A stretch of 64,000 nt of DNA from Sva-07 sp963698565 (GTDB lineage: Bacteria; Actinomycetota; Acidimicrobiia; Acidimicrobiales; Ilumatobacteraceae). This document shows, piece by piece, positions 15,730 to 24,073 of the stretch. The notes beneath the pieces are model-generated. The model saw nothing but the letters and a program-made list of their open reading frames with translations. It was not told the origin of the DNA and did not search any database. Positions within the stretch are counted from its first letter, which is position 1; the number at the start of each line of letters is the position of its first letter. The position numbers and the translations under genes were made by a program. The stretch spans positions 124,001 through 188,000 of the forward strand of contig CAVORH010000039.1 in the NCBI GenBank assembly GCA_963698565.1. The letters run 5' to 3'.

Positions 15730-16632
15730 TCAGGAGGCGGTCGGGAGGTGCTGTTCGAGGGTGAGGACCGAGGCGAAGAGGTCGCCGTGCTCCTCGACCC
15801 GGGCCAGCACGTCGGCGGCCTCGAAGCGCAACTCGACGCCGTCTCCGGCGCACCGCTCGACCTCCTCCCACGACACCGGCGTCGACACCGTCGGATCGTG
15901 GCGGGCGCGCAGCGAATACGGGGCGATCGTGGTCTTGTGGAGGGCGTTCTGGCTCCAGTCGACGAACACCTTCCCGGGCCGTTCGACCTTCGCCATCACG
16001 GTGGTCACCCTGCCGGGCAACTGGCGTTCCATCACCTGGCCGACCGCCAGTGCGAAGTCGGCGGTGGCGTCGTGGGTGACCCCCGGGGTGTTGAGCGGGA
16101 CGTACAGCTGGAGGCCCTTCGATCCCGAGGTCTTGCACCACCCCTCGAGGCCCACCGAGTCGAGCACGGTCCGCACGCGCACGGCGACCTCGCAGCAGTC
16201 GACGATCGAGGTGTTCGGGCCCGGATCGAAGTCGAACACCAGCGTGCGCGGCGTGTCGAGGTCGGCGGCGAGCGCCATCGGGGCATGGAGTTCGATCGCC
16301 GCGAGATTTGCCGCCCACACCATCGCGGCGGGTTCCTCGATCCGGCAGTACTCGATGCCGCCCCGACGGTCCCCCGGGCCGAGCGCGACCGGGACCCACT
16401 CGGGCCGATGTCTCGGGCAGCGCTTCTCGAAGAAGCCGTCGGCGTCGGTGCCGTCCGGATAGCGGCGGAACGTGATGCAACGGCCGGCGAGGTGCGGGAT
16501 GATCGTCGGCGCGATCCGCAGGTGGTAGTCGACGACCTCGGCCTTGGTGAACCCCGACGGATAGAGGATCTTGTCGAGGTTGGTCAACCGGACGGTCCGG
16601 CCCCCGATGTCGACCTCGATCGGCGATGCCAC
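15730..16632 (-). CDS. ligD: LigD-type polymerase/primase domain protein (NHEJ)
   Basis: This 300-residue stand-alone archaeo-eukaryotic primase-like polymerase belongs to bacterial non-homologous end joining and fills or extends broken DNA ends with Ku. The N-terminal VRLTNLDKILYP and TKAEVVDYHLRI blocks are diagnostic. LVFDFDPGP holds the metal-binding Asp134 and Asp136. SGSKGLQLYVPL (169-180) is the nucleotide-binding loop, and GKVFVDWSQNALHKTTIAPYSLRAR is the late conserved block. No ligase or nuclease domain is fused, so this is not a full-length LigD. The GTG start is 20 bases after the ku stop, making a two-gene operon. Confidence 0.9.
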   Translation of the reverse strand: MASPIEVDIGGRTVRLTNLDKILYPSGFTKAEVVDYHLRIAPTIIPHLAGRCITFRRYPDGTDADGFFEKRCPRHRPEWVPVALGPGDRRGGIEYCRIEEPAAMVWAANLAAIELHAPMALAADLDTPRTLVFDFDPGPNTSIVDCCEVAVRVRTVLDSVGLEGWCKTSGSKGLQLYVPLNTPGVTHDATADFALAVGQVMERQLPGRVTTVMAKVERPGKVFVDWSQNALHKTTIAPYSLRARHDPTVSTPVSWEEVERCAGDGVELRFEAADVLARVEEHGDLFASVLTLEQHLPTAS

Positions 16633-16652
16633 GATCCGGGTGGGTCAGCCGG

Positions 16653-17495
16653 TCAGGCCGACTTCTTCTTGGCGCCGGCCTTCTTGGTCGCCTTCTCCGC
16701 AGGATGACGCTGGCGGGCCTCCTTGGCGGCCGCCACCGACGCTTCGAGCGCCGCCATGATGTCGACGACCTTGGGCTTCTCGGCAGCCGCCTCGGGCACC
16801 TCGAACTCCTCGCCGTCGGCCTTCATCTGGATGAGGGCCATCACCTCCTCGCGGTATTCGTCGCGATACTTCTCCGGCTCGAAGTCGGCGGTGAGCGAGG
16901 CGACGAGACTCTCGGCCATCGCCACCTCCTTGTCGTTGACCTCGATCTCGTCGAGGCCCTGCAACTCCTCGATGTCGGCGGGATCGATGACCTCGTCGGC
17001 GTAGGCCAGCGTCGACATCACGAGCCGTCCGTCCTCGGCGCGGATCGCCGCGGTGTACTGCTTGTTGCGCATCACGAACCGGCCGATCGCCACCTTGCCG
17101 CTGGCCTCCATCGCTCGCGCCAGCAGGACGTACGGCTTCGGCGGGCCGTCGGGAGCGAGGTGGTAGGCGGTGTCGAAGTACACGGGGTCGATGTCGGCGA
17201 GATCGACGAACTCCTCCAGATCGACCGACTTCGTGGCCACCGGCATGAACGGCTCGAGCTCGTCGGGATCGACGACGACGTAGCGACCCTTCGAGATCTC
17301 GTAGCCCTTGACGATGTGGTCGTCGCCGACCTCCTCGCCGGTCTCGGCGTTGACCTTGCGGTAGCGGATGCGGGCCATGTTGCGCTCGTCGAGCTGGTTG
17401 AACGACACGCTCTGGCGGCGCACGGCGTGGAACAGCTTGACGGGAATCGCCACGAGACCGAACGAGATGGTCCCACTCCACACGGGCCGTGCCAT
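16653..17495 (-). CDS. ku: Ku DNA end-binding protein
   Basis: This 280-residue homodimeric Ku should ring broken DNA ends and recruit the polymerase encoded next. The N-terminal MARPVWSGTISFGLVAIPVKL is the family signature (first 20 residues shown in part). FNQLDERNMARIRYRKVN, EISKGRYVVVDPDELE and DPVYFDTAYHLAPD build the beta-barrel bridge. The C-terminal region ends in a Lys/Ala-rich tail (EKATKKAGAKKKSA), typical of actinobacterial Ku extensions that contact DNA. ATG 17495 is preferred because the family starts there; ATG 17513 would add six residues. A strong hairpin directly upstream insulates it from the membrane-protein gene. Confidence 0.93.
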   Translation of the reverse strand: MARPVWSGTISFGLVAIPVKLFHAVRRQSVSFNQLDERNMARIRYRKVNAETGEEVGDDHIVKGYEISKGRYVVVDPDELEPFMPVATKSVDLEEFVDLADIDPVYFDTAYHLAPDGPPKPYVLLARAMEASGKVAIGRFVMRNKQYTAAIRAEDGRLVMSTLAYADEVIDPADIEELQGLDEIEVNDKEVAMAESLVASLTADFEPEKYRDEYREEVMALIQMKADGEEFEVPEAAAEKPKVVDIMAALEASVAAAKEARQRHPAEKATKKAGAKKKSA

Positions 17496-17515
17496 CCACA
17501 GAGTCAACCACATCC

Positions 17516-17550
17516 GAATGAGACGCGGGGTCTGACCCCACGTCTCATTC
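17516..17550. terminator. Hairpin between membrane-protein gene and ku, ggggtcTGacccc family copy 1
   Basis: The arms GAATGAGACG (17516-17525) and CGTCTCATTC (17541-17550) surround a GGGGTC-T-GACCCC core. It starts 3 bases after the membrane-protein gene (stop at 17553) on the minus strand. The same core recurs at 37959 and 45731. Confidence 0.6.
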
Positions 17551-17552
17551 GT

Positions 17553-18431
17553 TCAGAAGTCGGCGAGGATGGCGCGCGGGACGATGTCCATGCCGAAGCC
17601 GGTGAGGATGGCGAGGTAGAGCAGGCCGGTCGCCGCCATCACCGCCGAGTAGTACCGCTCGCGCAGCGCCGCCTTGGTGATGAAGATCAGGATGATCGTG
17701 GTCAGCGAACACATCACCCACATCCATCCCAACATGCCGCCCCAACCGTCGTCGACGGTGCCGTTCAGGACGGCGATCATCCCGGTGGGCAGCAGCATCA
17801 CGATCACCTCGGCCGGCCACAGCCAGGCGAGCGCGTTCACCATCTCGTTGAGCAACACCCGTGGGAGCCCCGGCTGGGTGAGATACCAGTGCCCGAGGAG
17901 CATCCCGTCGGACAGCGCTCCGATGAACGCCGCCCCGACCAGCGTGCGGGCGATCGCCACCCAGGTCTCTCCGCCCGCGTCGACCGCTGCGGCGAGCAGG
18001 CCGATCGTGCCGACGAACACCGGCAGCAGGTCGAGGACCGGCGGGAACTCGGGGCCGACCGAGGCCGCTCCGTCACCGTCGGCCGGCGGCGCCTCGACGG
18101 TCCGCTCGATGCCGGTCATCGCTGCAACCCGCTCGCTGCGCCGGTCGTACTCGGCCCGGGCACCGCTCACACCCGCTGCCTTGCGCCGTACCGACACCAC
18201 GAGGGCGAACAGGCAGGTGATCATCACGCCGACCGAGGCCGCTTCGCGCACCGGGACGGCACCGAAGGCCAGACCCGCTGCCAACGACCCAGCTGCGAAA
18301 CAGAAGTAGACGCCCCGCAGCAGCCAGCCGTAGCCGAGGCTGGCGATGCGACGCCGGGTGGTGAACCAGCAGAACAGCATGCCGCCGGTGGCCCATTGCA
18401 GGAGCACCGTTGCGGCATCGAGGCTGATCAC
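17553..18431 (-). CDS. Multi-pass membrane protein, unknown function
   Basis: This encodes 292 residues with about seven hydrophobic segments: ATVLLQWATGGMLFCW near the start, SLAAGLAFGAV, VGVMITCLFALVVS, LLPVFVGTIGLLAAAV, LVGAAFIGALS, AEVIVMLLPTGMIAVL, and two near the end (WVMCSLTTIILIFI, SAVMAATGLLYLAILTG). A charged loop (RRKAAGVSGARAEYDRRSER) separates segments 3 and 4. LSDGMLLGHWYL contains a His in a membrane context, but no known transporter motif is recognised. GTG 18431 has a -10 hexamer 8 bases upstream. Function is unknown. Confidence 0.7.
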   Translation of the reverse strand: MISLDAATVLLQWATGGMLFCWFTTRRRIASLGYGWLLRGVYFCFAAGSLAAGLAFGAVPVREAASVGVMITCLFALVVSVRRKAAGVSGARAEYDRRSERVAAMTGIERTVEAPPADGDGAASVGPEFPPVLDLLPVFVGTIGLLAAAVDAGGETWVAIARTLVGAAFIGALSDGMLLGHWYLTQPGLPRVLLNEMVNALAWLWPAEVIVMLLPTGMIAVLNGTVDDGWGGMLGWMWVMCSLTTIILIFITKAALRERYYSAVMAATGLLYLAILTGFGMDIVPRAILADF

Positions 18432-18439
18432 GTTCCCCA

Positions 18440-18445
18440 ACGGTA
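18440..18445 (-). promoter_or_regulatory. -10 element (TACCGT) for membrane-protein gene
   Basis: On the minus strand TACCGT ends 8 bases before the GTG at 18431. Confidence 0.4.
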
Positions 18446-18451
18446 ACGCCG

Positions 18452-18457
18452 TAGCCT
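18452..18457 (+). promoter_or_regulatory. -10 element (TAGCCT) for lipoprotein gene
   Basis: TAGCCT ends 9 bases before the ATG at 18467; it lies in the 35-base divergent gap next to the opposite -10. Confidence 0.35.
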
Positions 18458-18466
18458 GACGGCGCC

Positions 18467-19132
18467 ATGGCTGCCCCCCGCCTGCCTCATCAACTTCCTC
18501 GCCGAGTCCGTCGCGCCGCACTGGCGGCGGTCGTCGCCGCCGTCGGCCTGACGGCCTGTGCAACCGGACCGCGACCGTCGTTCGAGAGCGATCAGCCGTC
18601 GCTCGCCCCCACCGGGGATGCCGCCGTCGACGCCGTGCTCGAACGGCTCGACGCGGTCGGCATCTCGCAGTTCACCGCCGACTACAACGTCCTGACCCGC
18701 CTCGGAGGACTCAACTCGACCGCCACGGTGGTACAGGCCGACGACAGCCGTCGCTCCGTCACCGTCAACGACATCCGGTTCCTCAACGGCACGGGCAACG
18801 CCGCCACCTGCAATCTCACCACTGCGGAGTGCGAGGCCGTGATCAACGACGCGCGGGTGTCCGACGTGCAGTTGAGCCACGATTTCTACGGCCCGAGCAT
18901 GGCCCGCCGACTGCGAGTCGACGCGGGCCGACGCATCGGCGACACCACCGGCTACGAGATCACCCAGGGCGGCCGACAGGCACTGTGCGTCGATGTCCCC
19001 GTGTCGGGCGGAACGAAGGTGTACTGCGCGCTCGAGAACGGCGCCCTGGCCCGCTACGACGGGGCCGACCTGTTCATCGAGCTCACGGCCGTCAGCGACG
19101 TCCCCGACGAGACCAAGTTCGCCAGCAGCTAG
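18467..19132 (+). CDS. Predicted lipoprotein, function unknown
   Basis: This 221-residue exported protein has a long basic n-region (MAAPRLPHQLPRRVRRA), a hydrophobic stretch and a lipobox GLTAC with Cys31. The mature part is a soluble alpha/beta sequence with four cysteines after the lipid site (ATCNLTTAEC, LCVDVPV, VYCALEN) that could form two disulphides. The motif STATVVQADDSRRSVTVNDIRFL is reminiscent of outer-leaflet lipid-carrier (LppX/LprG-like) beta sheets, but this is only an impression. The gene converges on the SGNH-hydrolase gene; the two stop codons share the bases CTAG. Confidence 0.7.
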   Translation: MAAPRLPHQLPRRVRRAALAAVVAAVGLTACATGPRPSFESDQPSLAPTGDAAVDAVLERLDAVGISQFTADYNVLTRLGGLNSTATVVQADDSRRSVTVNDIRFLNGTGNAATCNLTTAECEAVINDARVSDVQLSHDFYGPSMARRLRVDAGRRIGDTTGYEITQGGRQALCVDVPVSGGTKVYCALENGALARYDGADLFIELTAVSDVPDETKFASS

Positions 19133-21037
19133 GCCCCCGGCGGGCCGGTGAGGTCGGGGTCGGCACACCAGCCACCAGGCGTCGACGGCCCACCGATCGT
19201 CGCCGGACACGGTCGGCGCTCGACGGCCGCCAGCTTGCGGGACACGTACTCCGCCGCGGCACGAGCGCCCGCCACCGTGAGGTGGACTCCATCGGCGGTG
19301 AACCAGCCCCGCTGCACGTAGGAGTACGCATGCCAGTCGGCGACGATCAACTCCGGGTAGCGGCCTGACGCCGCCGCTGCGCGCAGCGCCTGGTTCATCG
19401 CCACGAACGAGGCGCTGTTGGACACGCCCGCCGGCGACACGTACCCCACGTTCTCCCGGTACGTCATCCACATCACACGGTCGATGCCCCGCAGACGCGC
19501 CATGGCGATCACGGCGTCGAGCGCCCGTGAGAACGTGAACGCCGAGTCGTTGTAGCCGACGGCCACGATCGCCGTGTCGTAGCGGCCGAACGTCGCCGTG
19601 GACAGTTCCGCCTCCGCGGTCCGCGGGGCGTAGCCCTCGCGGCCTCGGCACGAGGTCCCGATCAGGCGGCGACACGACTCCAGTCGGCTGTCGAATGCCG
19701 CTCCGGCGAGCACCGGAAGCGCTCCGTTCCAGCGGATCCCGGCAAATGCCGAATCCGACACGAACAGCACGTCCGAGTCACCGGGCGGGAAGTCGTTCGC
19801 CGGTGGCGGCATGGTCGCTGCCACTGCGGCTCCGGTGAACCATCCGGCGACGTCGACGAGCAGGTGCGCCCCGGCGAAGGAGTGCAACGCCACCCCCCGG
19901 TCGGAGAGACGAGACACGGTCAGCGCTGCGACCGGTTGCCGCCAGCGGTAGTTGAGCGACGAGACCTCTGGCCGTGGCGTCCCGGCGGCGAACACGGACA
20001 CGAACCCCGAGCCCGTCGGTTCGATGACGGTCACGTTCGCAACGATCGCCGCTGCCGCCAACGCGAGATCCCGCTCGACGGTGCCGCCCCGGTGCACCGG
20101 GTCGAAGGACGAGCGTGAATCCCAGACCCGGGTCGGCTGCTGGGGCACGAACAACCCATCGGTGGACGGCGGCGCCGACGGCCCGGTGAACCAGCCCCAC
20201 AGGTCGACGAGCACGTCGGTCTCCATCGACCGGAACACCACGAACCCGTCGGCGTCGACGGCGGCGAACACCGCGTTCGCCCGGGTGCGATTGCGTTCGT
20301 CGGTGTTCACCACCGAGGTCTCCGAGCGCTGACCGCCCGCCGGATACACCGACAGGTAACCACCGTCGGTGGCCGCGTCGACCGCGGTCACGCTGATCGC
20401 CAGCGCGATCGCATCTCGGGGAACGCCGGCGGGGAGCGGCACGCGGATCTCGCTGTCGCCGCGCCGAGCGGACGCCCGGGTGTCGACCACACGGGTGGGA
20501 TCGGCAGCGACGAAGCGGCCCGCACTGACGGCAGCGACCGTCTCGACGAACGCCCCGGTCACGTCGATGATGATGTCCGCGGGAGCCGACGTGTACACGT
20601 CGATCGATCCGGATGCACCGAGCTTCACCACGGCCGAGTTCGCCACGGTGTTGCCGCGCTCGTAGTTGAGATTCGACACGTCCGGCCGGGACGTTCCGCT
20701 CGGCGACACGGTCACGAACCCCGGTGCGGTCGTGCCCGTGGCCACGATGCTGACCGCAACCGACCGCGCCGACGCGGGAACGCCGCACCGGTCGACGACG
20801 GACAGCCGCCAGGTCGACGCGTCGACGCGCTCCAGATCCGGGGTCTGCCGAGCGTCGAAGAGCCGGCACGGCGGAAGCGGGAGCAGCGCCGTCGCTGCCG
20901 TCGACGACGGATTCCACCTGACGAACGACCGGTGCGGCAACGGCAGCAGCACGGGCCGGAGAGGTGGATGCGAGCACGGACCCGACCACCGCCAATGCGA
21001 TCAGGACAGCGACCGTCGATCGAGACCGCGTCGACAT
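19129..21037 (-). CDS. Secreted SGNH-type hydrolase with three repeated beta domains; apparent +1 frameshift after the signal peptide
   Basis: ATG 21037 overlaps the preceding M24 stop by one base (TGATG) and opens a clear signal peptide (MSTRSRSTVAVLIALAVVGS, ending in ASTSPARA). The rest of the protein lies in another frame, entered somewhere in 20872-20945; restoring it needs one base removed. That frame holds three roughly 120-residue repeats starting PCRLFDAR, PTRVVDTR and PTRVWDSR and ending DVTGAF, DLWGWFTG and DVAGWFTG. An SGNH/GDSL-like hydrolase domain follows: VLFVSDSAFAGIRWNG (Ser block), AIVAVGYNDS (Asn block) and DGVHLTVAGARAAAEYV (Asp-His block). The role is probably cell-surface ester hydrolysis. 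If the shift is a sequencing error the gene is intact; without it, translation from GTG 20952 would lack the export signal. Confidence 0.72.
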
Positions 21038-22153
21038 CAGCCCACCGCGACCAGCGAGTGATCCGAGTTGTTCAACGCAACCGGACCGTCGGCGGTGGCG
21101 ACGACGATGTCCTCGAGGCGCATCCCCCACTTGCCCGGGATGTAGATGCCGGGTTCGACGCTGTAGGCGTGACCGGCCTCCAGCGGCAGCGAGTTGCCCT
21201 CGACGATGTAGGGGTCCTCGTGTTCCTCCATCCCGATGCCGTGGCCGGTGCGGTGGATGAAGAACTCGCCGAAGCCGGCGTCGTCGATCACCCGCCGGGT
21301 CGCCCGGTCGATCTCTTCACACGGCGTCCCCACCGTCCCCGCCTCGACCCCGACGCGCTGGGCCTCGTGGAGCACGGCGTAGGCCTCCGCCACCTCAGCG
21401 GTGGGCTCACCGGTGAACACACAGCGCGTGGTGTCGGAGCAGTACCCGTTCATCGTGCCGCCGAAGTCGCACAGGACGATCTCGTGCTCGCGGATCACCC
21501 GCGATCCGGCGTGATGGTGCGGGCTGGCTGCGTTCTCGCCGGCGGCGACGATCGCGAAGTTGACCTTGTCGTGGCCCTCCTCGATGATCCGACGGCCGAG
21601 GTGGGCCGACACCTCCGCCTCGGTGCGTCCCACCAGGGGGATCTCGCCGCGCTGGAGCTCACCGGCGATGCGGTCGACCGCCGCGCCGGCTGCCGCGAGC
21701 GCGTCGATCTCGGCCTGGTCCTTCGACATGCGCAGTGAGCCGACCACGTCGACGGCTCGTGTGTACTCGACGCCGGGCAGTTGCGGGAACAGCTCGACGA
21801 GGAACCGCGCCCACATCTGATCGCCGACGGCAATGCGGCCGGAGCCGGCCGCGAGGCGGGCAACGATCGCTGTGGGGTCCTGGGTCTCGCCCCACGGGCA
21901 GGAGCTCGAACACGCCCGGCAGTTGACGGACACGCGGTGCCTCGAGGGCCGGAATCACCATCGTGGCGTCGCCGGCGCGGGGCACCACGAGCATCGTCAG
22001 CCGTTCGAGCGGCATCGCCGTGTAGCCGGTGAGGTACGGCAGATCGTGGCCCACCGACAGCAGCAGCGTGTCGACGTCGGCCTCGGCCATCGCGGCACGG
22101 ACCTTGGCCAGGCGGGCGAGGTACACCGACGAGTCGGGTTCGGGGGGCGTCAT
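21037..22153 (-). pseudogene. M24 family Xaa-Pro-type aminopeptidase, apparent +1 frameshift near 21890-21898
   Basis: The N-terminal creatinase-like half starts at ATG 22153 (MTPPEPDSSVYLARLAKVRA) and runs in one frame to VFELLPVG. The catalytic half continues in another frame as GETQDPTAIVARL. Deleting one base of the GGG/CCCC run at 21890-21898 joins them smoothly as ELLPWGETQDP or ELLPVGETQDP, as expected for the family. All five metal ligands are present: CDFGGTMNGYCSDTTR (two Asp), HRTGHGIG (His), SVEPGIYIP (Glu) and RLEDIV (Glu). It would be a cytoplasmic prolyl aminopeptidase of about 371 residues. GGAGAG precedes the ATG. It is translationally coupled to the next gene, which has the same kind of shift. 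Confidence 0.8.
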
Positions 22154-22254
22154 CTCTCCAGTCTGCCAGCCGCGACCGCCGACGTCCTGGTGGGCCCGGG
22201 CACGTGCGGGAACCGCGCCGGGAATACATCCGTGCGCCCGTCGTTGCACCCGGC

Positions 22255-22596
22255 ATGCCCGAGCAGCCTGCCGACACCGTCAGCCAGATCGACCTCTACT
22301 GGAGGCCCGGTTGTGGGTTCTGCTCGATGCTGCAGCGAAAGCTGGACAAGCTCGGCATCGAGCGTGTCGAACACAACATCTGGGACAGCGCCGACGACGC
22401 AGCGATCGTGCGGCAGCACGCGAACGGCAACGAGACCGTCCCCACCGTCGTGATCGGTGACACCGGGTTCGTCAACCCGTCGGCGGGAGAGCTGATCGCC
22501 TTTCTCACCGAACGCCACCCCGAGTTGCTCCCCGACGGTTTCGAGCCGCCGCAGCCGAACGCGGTGAGCCGTCTCGCCACCCGCGTGTTCGGGTGA
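22255..22596 (+). CDS. Mycoredoxin / glutaredoxin-like thiol oxidoreductase
   Basis: This 113-residue thioredoxin-fold protein has the active site WRPGCGFC (Cys20, Cys23), the cis-proline segment ETVPTVVIGD and the C-terminal block GFVNPSAGELIAFL. This is the pattern of actinobacterial mycoredoxins, which reduce mixed disulphides with mycothiol. GTG 22204 in frame would add 17 residues; ATG 22255 was chosen because the fold starts soon after it. It stands 40 bases upstream of cystathionine beta-synthase, consistent with a cysteine/thiol metabolism neighbourhood. Confidence 0.83.
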   Translation: MPEQPADTVSQIDLYWRPGCGFCSMLQRKLDKLGIERVEHNIWDSADDAAIVRQHANGNETVPTVVIGDTGFVNPSAGELIAFLTERHPELLPDGFEPPQPNAVSRLATRVFG

Positions 22597-22623
22597 TCCG
22601 TAGCGCGCTCGCCCCTCGACGGG

Positions 22624-22629
22624 TACTGT
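22624..22629 (+). promoter_or_regulatory. -10 element (TACTGT) for the CBS operon
   Basis: TACTGT ends 7 bases before the ATG at 22637 and probably drives the CBS, CGL, otsA, otsB block as a leaderless transcript. Confidence 0.45.
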
Positions 22630-22636
22630 CGACCGC

Positions 22637-24073
22637 ATGAGCGATCCACGTCTCGTCGGGACCGAGATCGTCGACTCGGTGATCGACACCATCGGCAACA
22701 CGCCCATGATCCGCCTGAAGCGGCTCAGCGAACTCGAGGGCATCGAGTGTGTGTTCGCCATGAAGAACGAGAGCACCAACCCGGGCGGCTCCGCCAAGGA
22801 CCGACCGGCGCTCGAGATGATCCTCGCTGCGGAACGAGAGGGCGCGCTCGAGCCGGGCGGCACGATCGTCGAGCCCACCAGCGGCAACACCGGCGTCGGT
22901 CTCGCCATCGTCGCCGCACAGCGTGGCTACAACTGCGTGTTCGTGATGACCGACAAGGTCGCACCCGAGAAGATCTCGCTGCTCAAGGCCTACGGCGCCG
23001 AGGTGGTCGTGTGCCCGGTGGCCGTCGAACCCGACGACCCCCAGAGCTACTACAGCGTCGCTGAGCGGCTGACCAACGAGTTGGGCGCGTTCCGCCCCAA
23101 CCAGTACCAGAACCCGCACAACCCGGTGGCGCACGTGAAGACCACCGGACCGGAGATCTGGCGCCAGACCGGCGGGCGGATCACGCACTTCATCGCCGGC
23201 GCCGGCACGTGCGGTTCGATCACCGGCGTGGCCCGCTACCTCAAGTCGATGAACCCCGACATCAAGATCATCGCCGCCGACCCCGAGGGCTCGGTGTTCT
23301 CGGGAGGTTCGGGTCGCCCGTACCTGGTCGAGGGTGTCGGGGAGGACTTCTTCCCGGCGGCGTGGGAGCCGGAACTGCTCGACGACATCATCCCGATCAG
23401 CGACGAGGAGAGCTTCCTCACCGCCCGCTACGTGTCCGAACGCGAAGGCATCCTGATCGGCGGCTCGGGCGGCATGGCGGTCGCCGCCGCCATCAAGGTG
23501 GCCAAGGCTGCCGGGCCCGACGACGTGGTCGTCGTGTTCAACCCCGACTCCGGGCGCGGCTACCTGTCGCGGGTGTTCGACGATGCGTGGATGGCCAACT
23601 TCGGGTTCCTCCGGGAGTGCGACGAGTGCGTCGGCGCGGTGCTCGACACACGCAACGCCTCGATCGAGAACCTGCTCTACGTCAACCCGCACCAGCCGGT
23701 GTCCGACGCGATCGAGCTGATGCGCACCAACGGGGTCAGCCAGCTCCCGGTGTGCAAGAACACGCCGCCCTTCGCCGCCGCCGAGGTGTCCGGATCGATC
23801 GACGAACTCGAGTTGATGGAGGTCATCCACCGCGACCCGGGCGTGATGTCGACACCTGTCGAGAAGGTGATGGGTCCGAAGCTGCCCACGATCGGTGTCG
23901 GCCAGAAGGTCGAACTCGCCGTCGCGATGCTCGAGTCGGCGCCCGCCCTGCTGGTGCTGTCGGGAGGCAGGCCGCTCAGCGTGCTGACCCGCACCGACGT
24001 GCTGTCGTACTTCACCGCCATTGCCGAGGACGCCCTGGAACGCGGTTCCGGTACGGTGTCCAGCGATGGGTGA
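22637..24073 (+). CDS. cbs: Cystathionine beta-synthase
   Basis: This 478-residue PLP enzyme condenses homocysteine and serine to cystathionine in the cytoplasm. The PLP lysine is Lys54 in NPGGSAKDRPA. TSGNTGVGLA (81-90) is the substrate/asparagine loop, and GAGTCGSITGVARYL binds the PLP phosphate. GGSGGMAVAAA and the NPDSGRGYLSRVFDD block follow. Two CBS domains occupy about 345-470 (SDAIELMRTNGVSQLPVCK, VEKVMGPKLPTIG, ALLVLSGGRPLSVLTRTDVL) and probably bind adenosyl ligands. The next gene starts within its last codons. An alternative O-acetylserine activity exists in relatives, but the CBS-domain tail and the gamma-lyase neighbour favour cystathionine synthesis. Confidence 0.92.
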   Translation: MSDPRLVGTEIVDSVIDTIGNTPMIRLKRLSELEGIECVFAMKNESTNPGGSAKDRPALEMILAAEREGALEPGGTIVEPTSGNTGVGLAIVAAQRGYNCVFVMTDKVAPEKISLLKAYGAEVVVCPVAVEPDDPQSYYSVAERLTNELGAFRPNQYQNPHNPVAHVKTTGPEIWRQTGGRITHFIAGAGTCGSITGVARYLKSMNPDIKIIAADPEGSVFSGGSGRPYLVEGVGEDFFPAAWEPELLDDIIPISDEESFLTARYVSEREGILIGGSGGMAVAAAIKVAKAAGPDDVVVVFNPDSGRGYLSRVFDDAWMANFGFLRECDECVGAVLDTRNASIENLLYVNPHQPVSDAIELMRTNGVSQLPVCKNTPPFAAAEVSGSIDELELMEVIHRDPGVMSTPVEKVMGPKLPTIGVGQKVELAVAMLESAPALLVLSGGRPLSVLTRTDVLSYFTAIAEDALERGSGTVSSDG

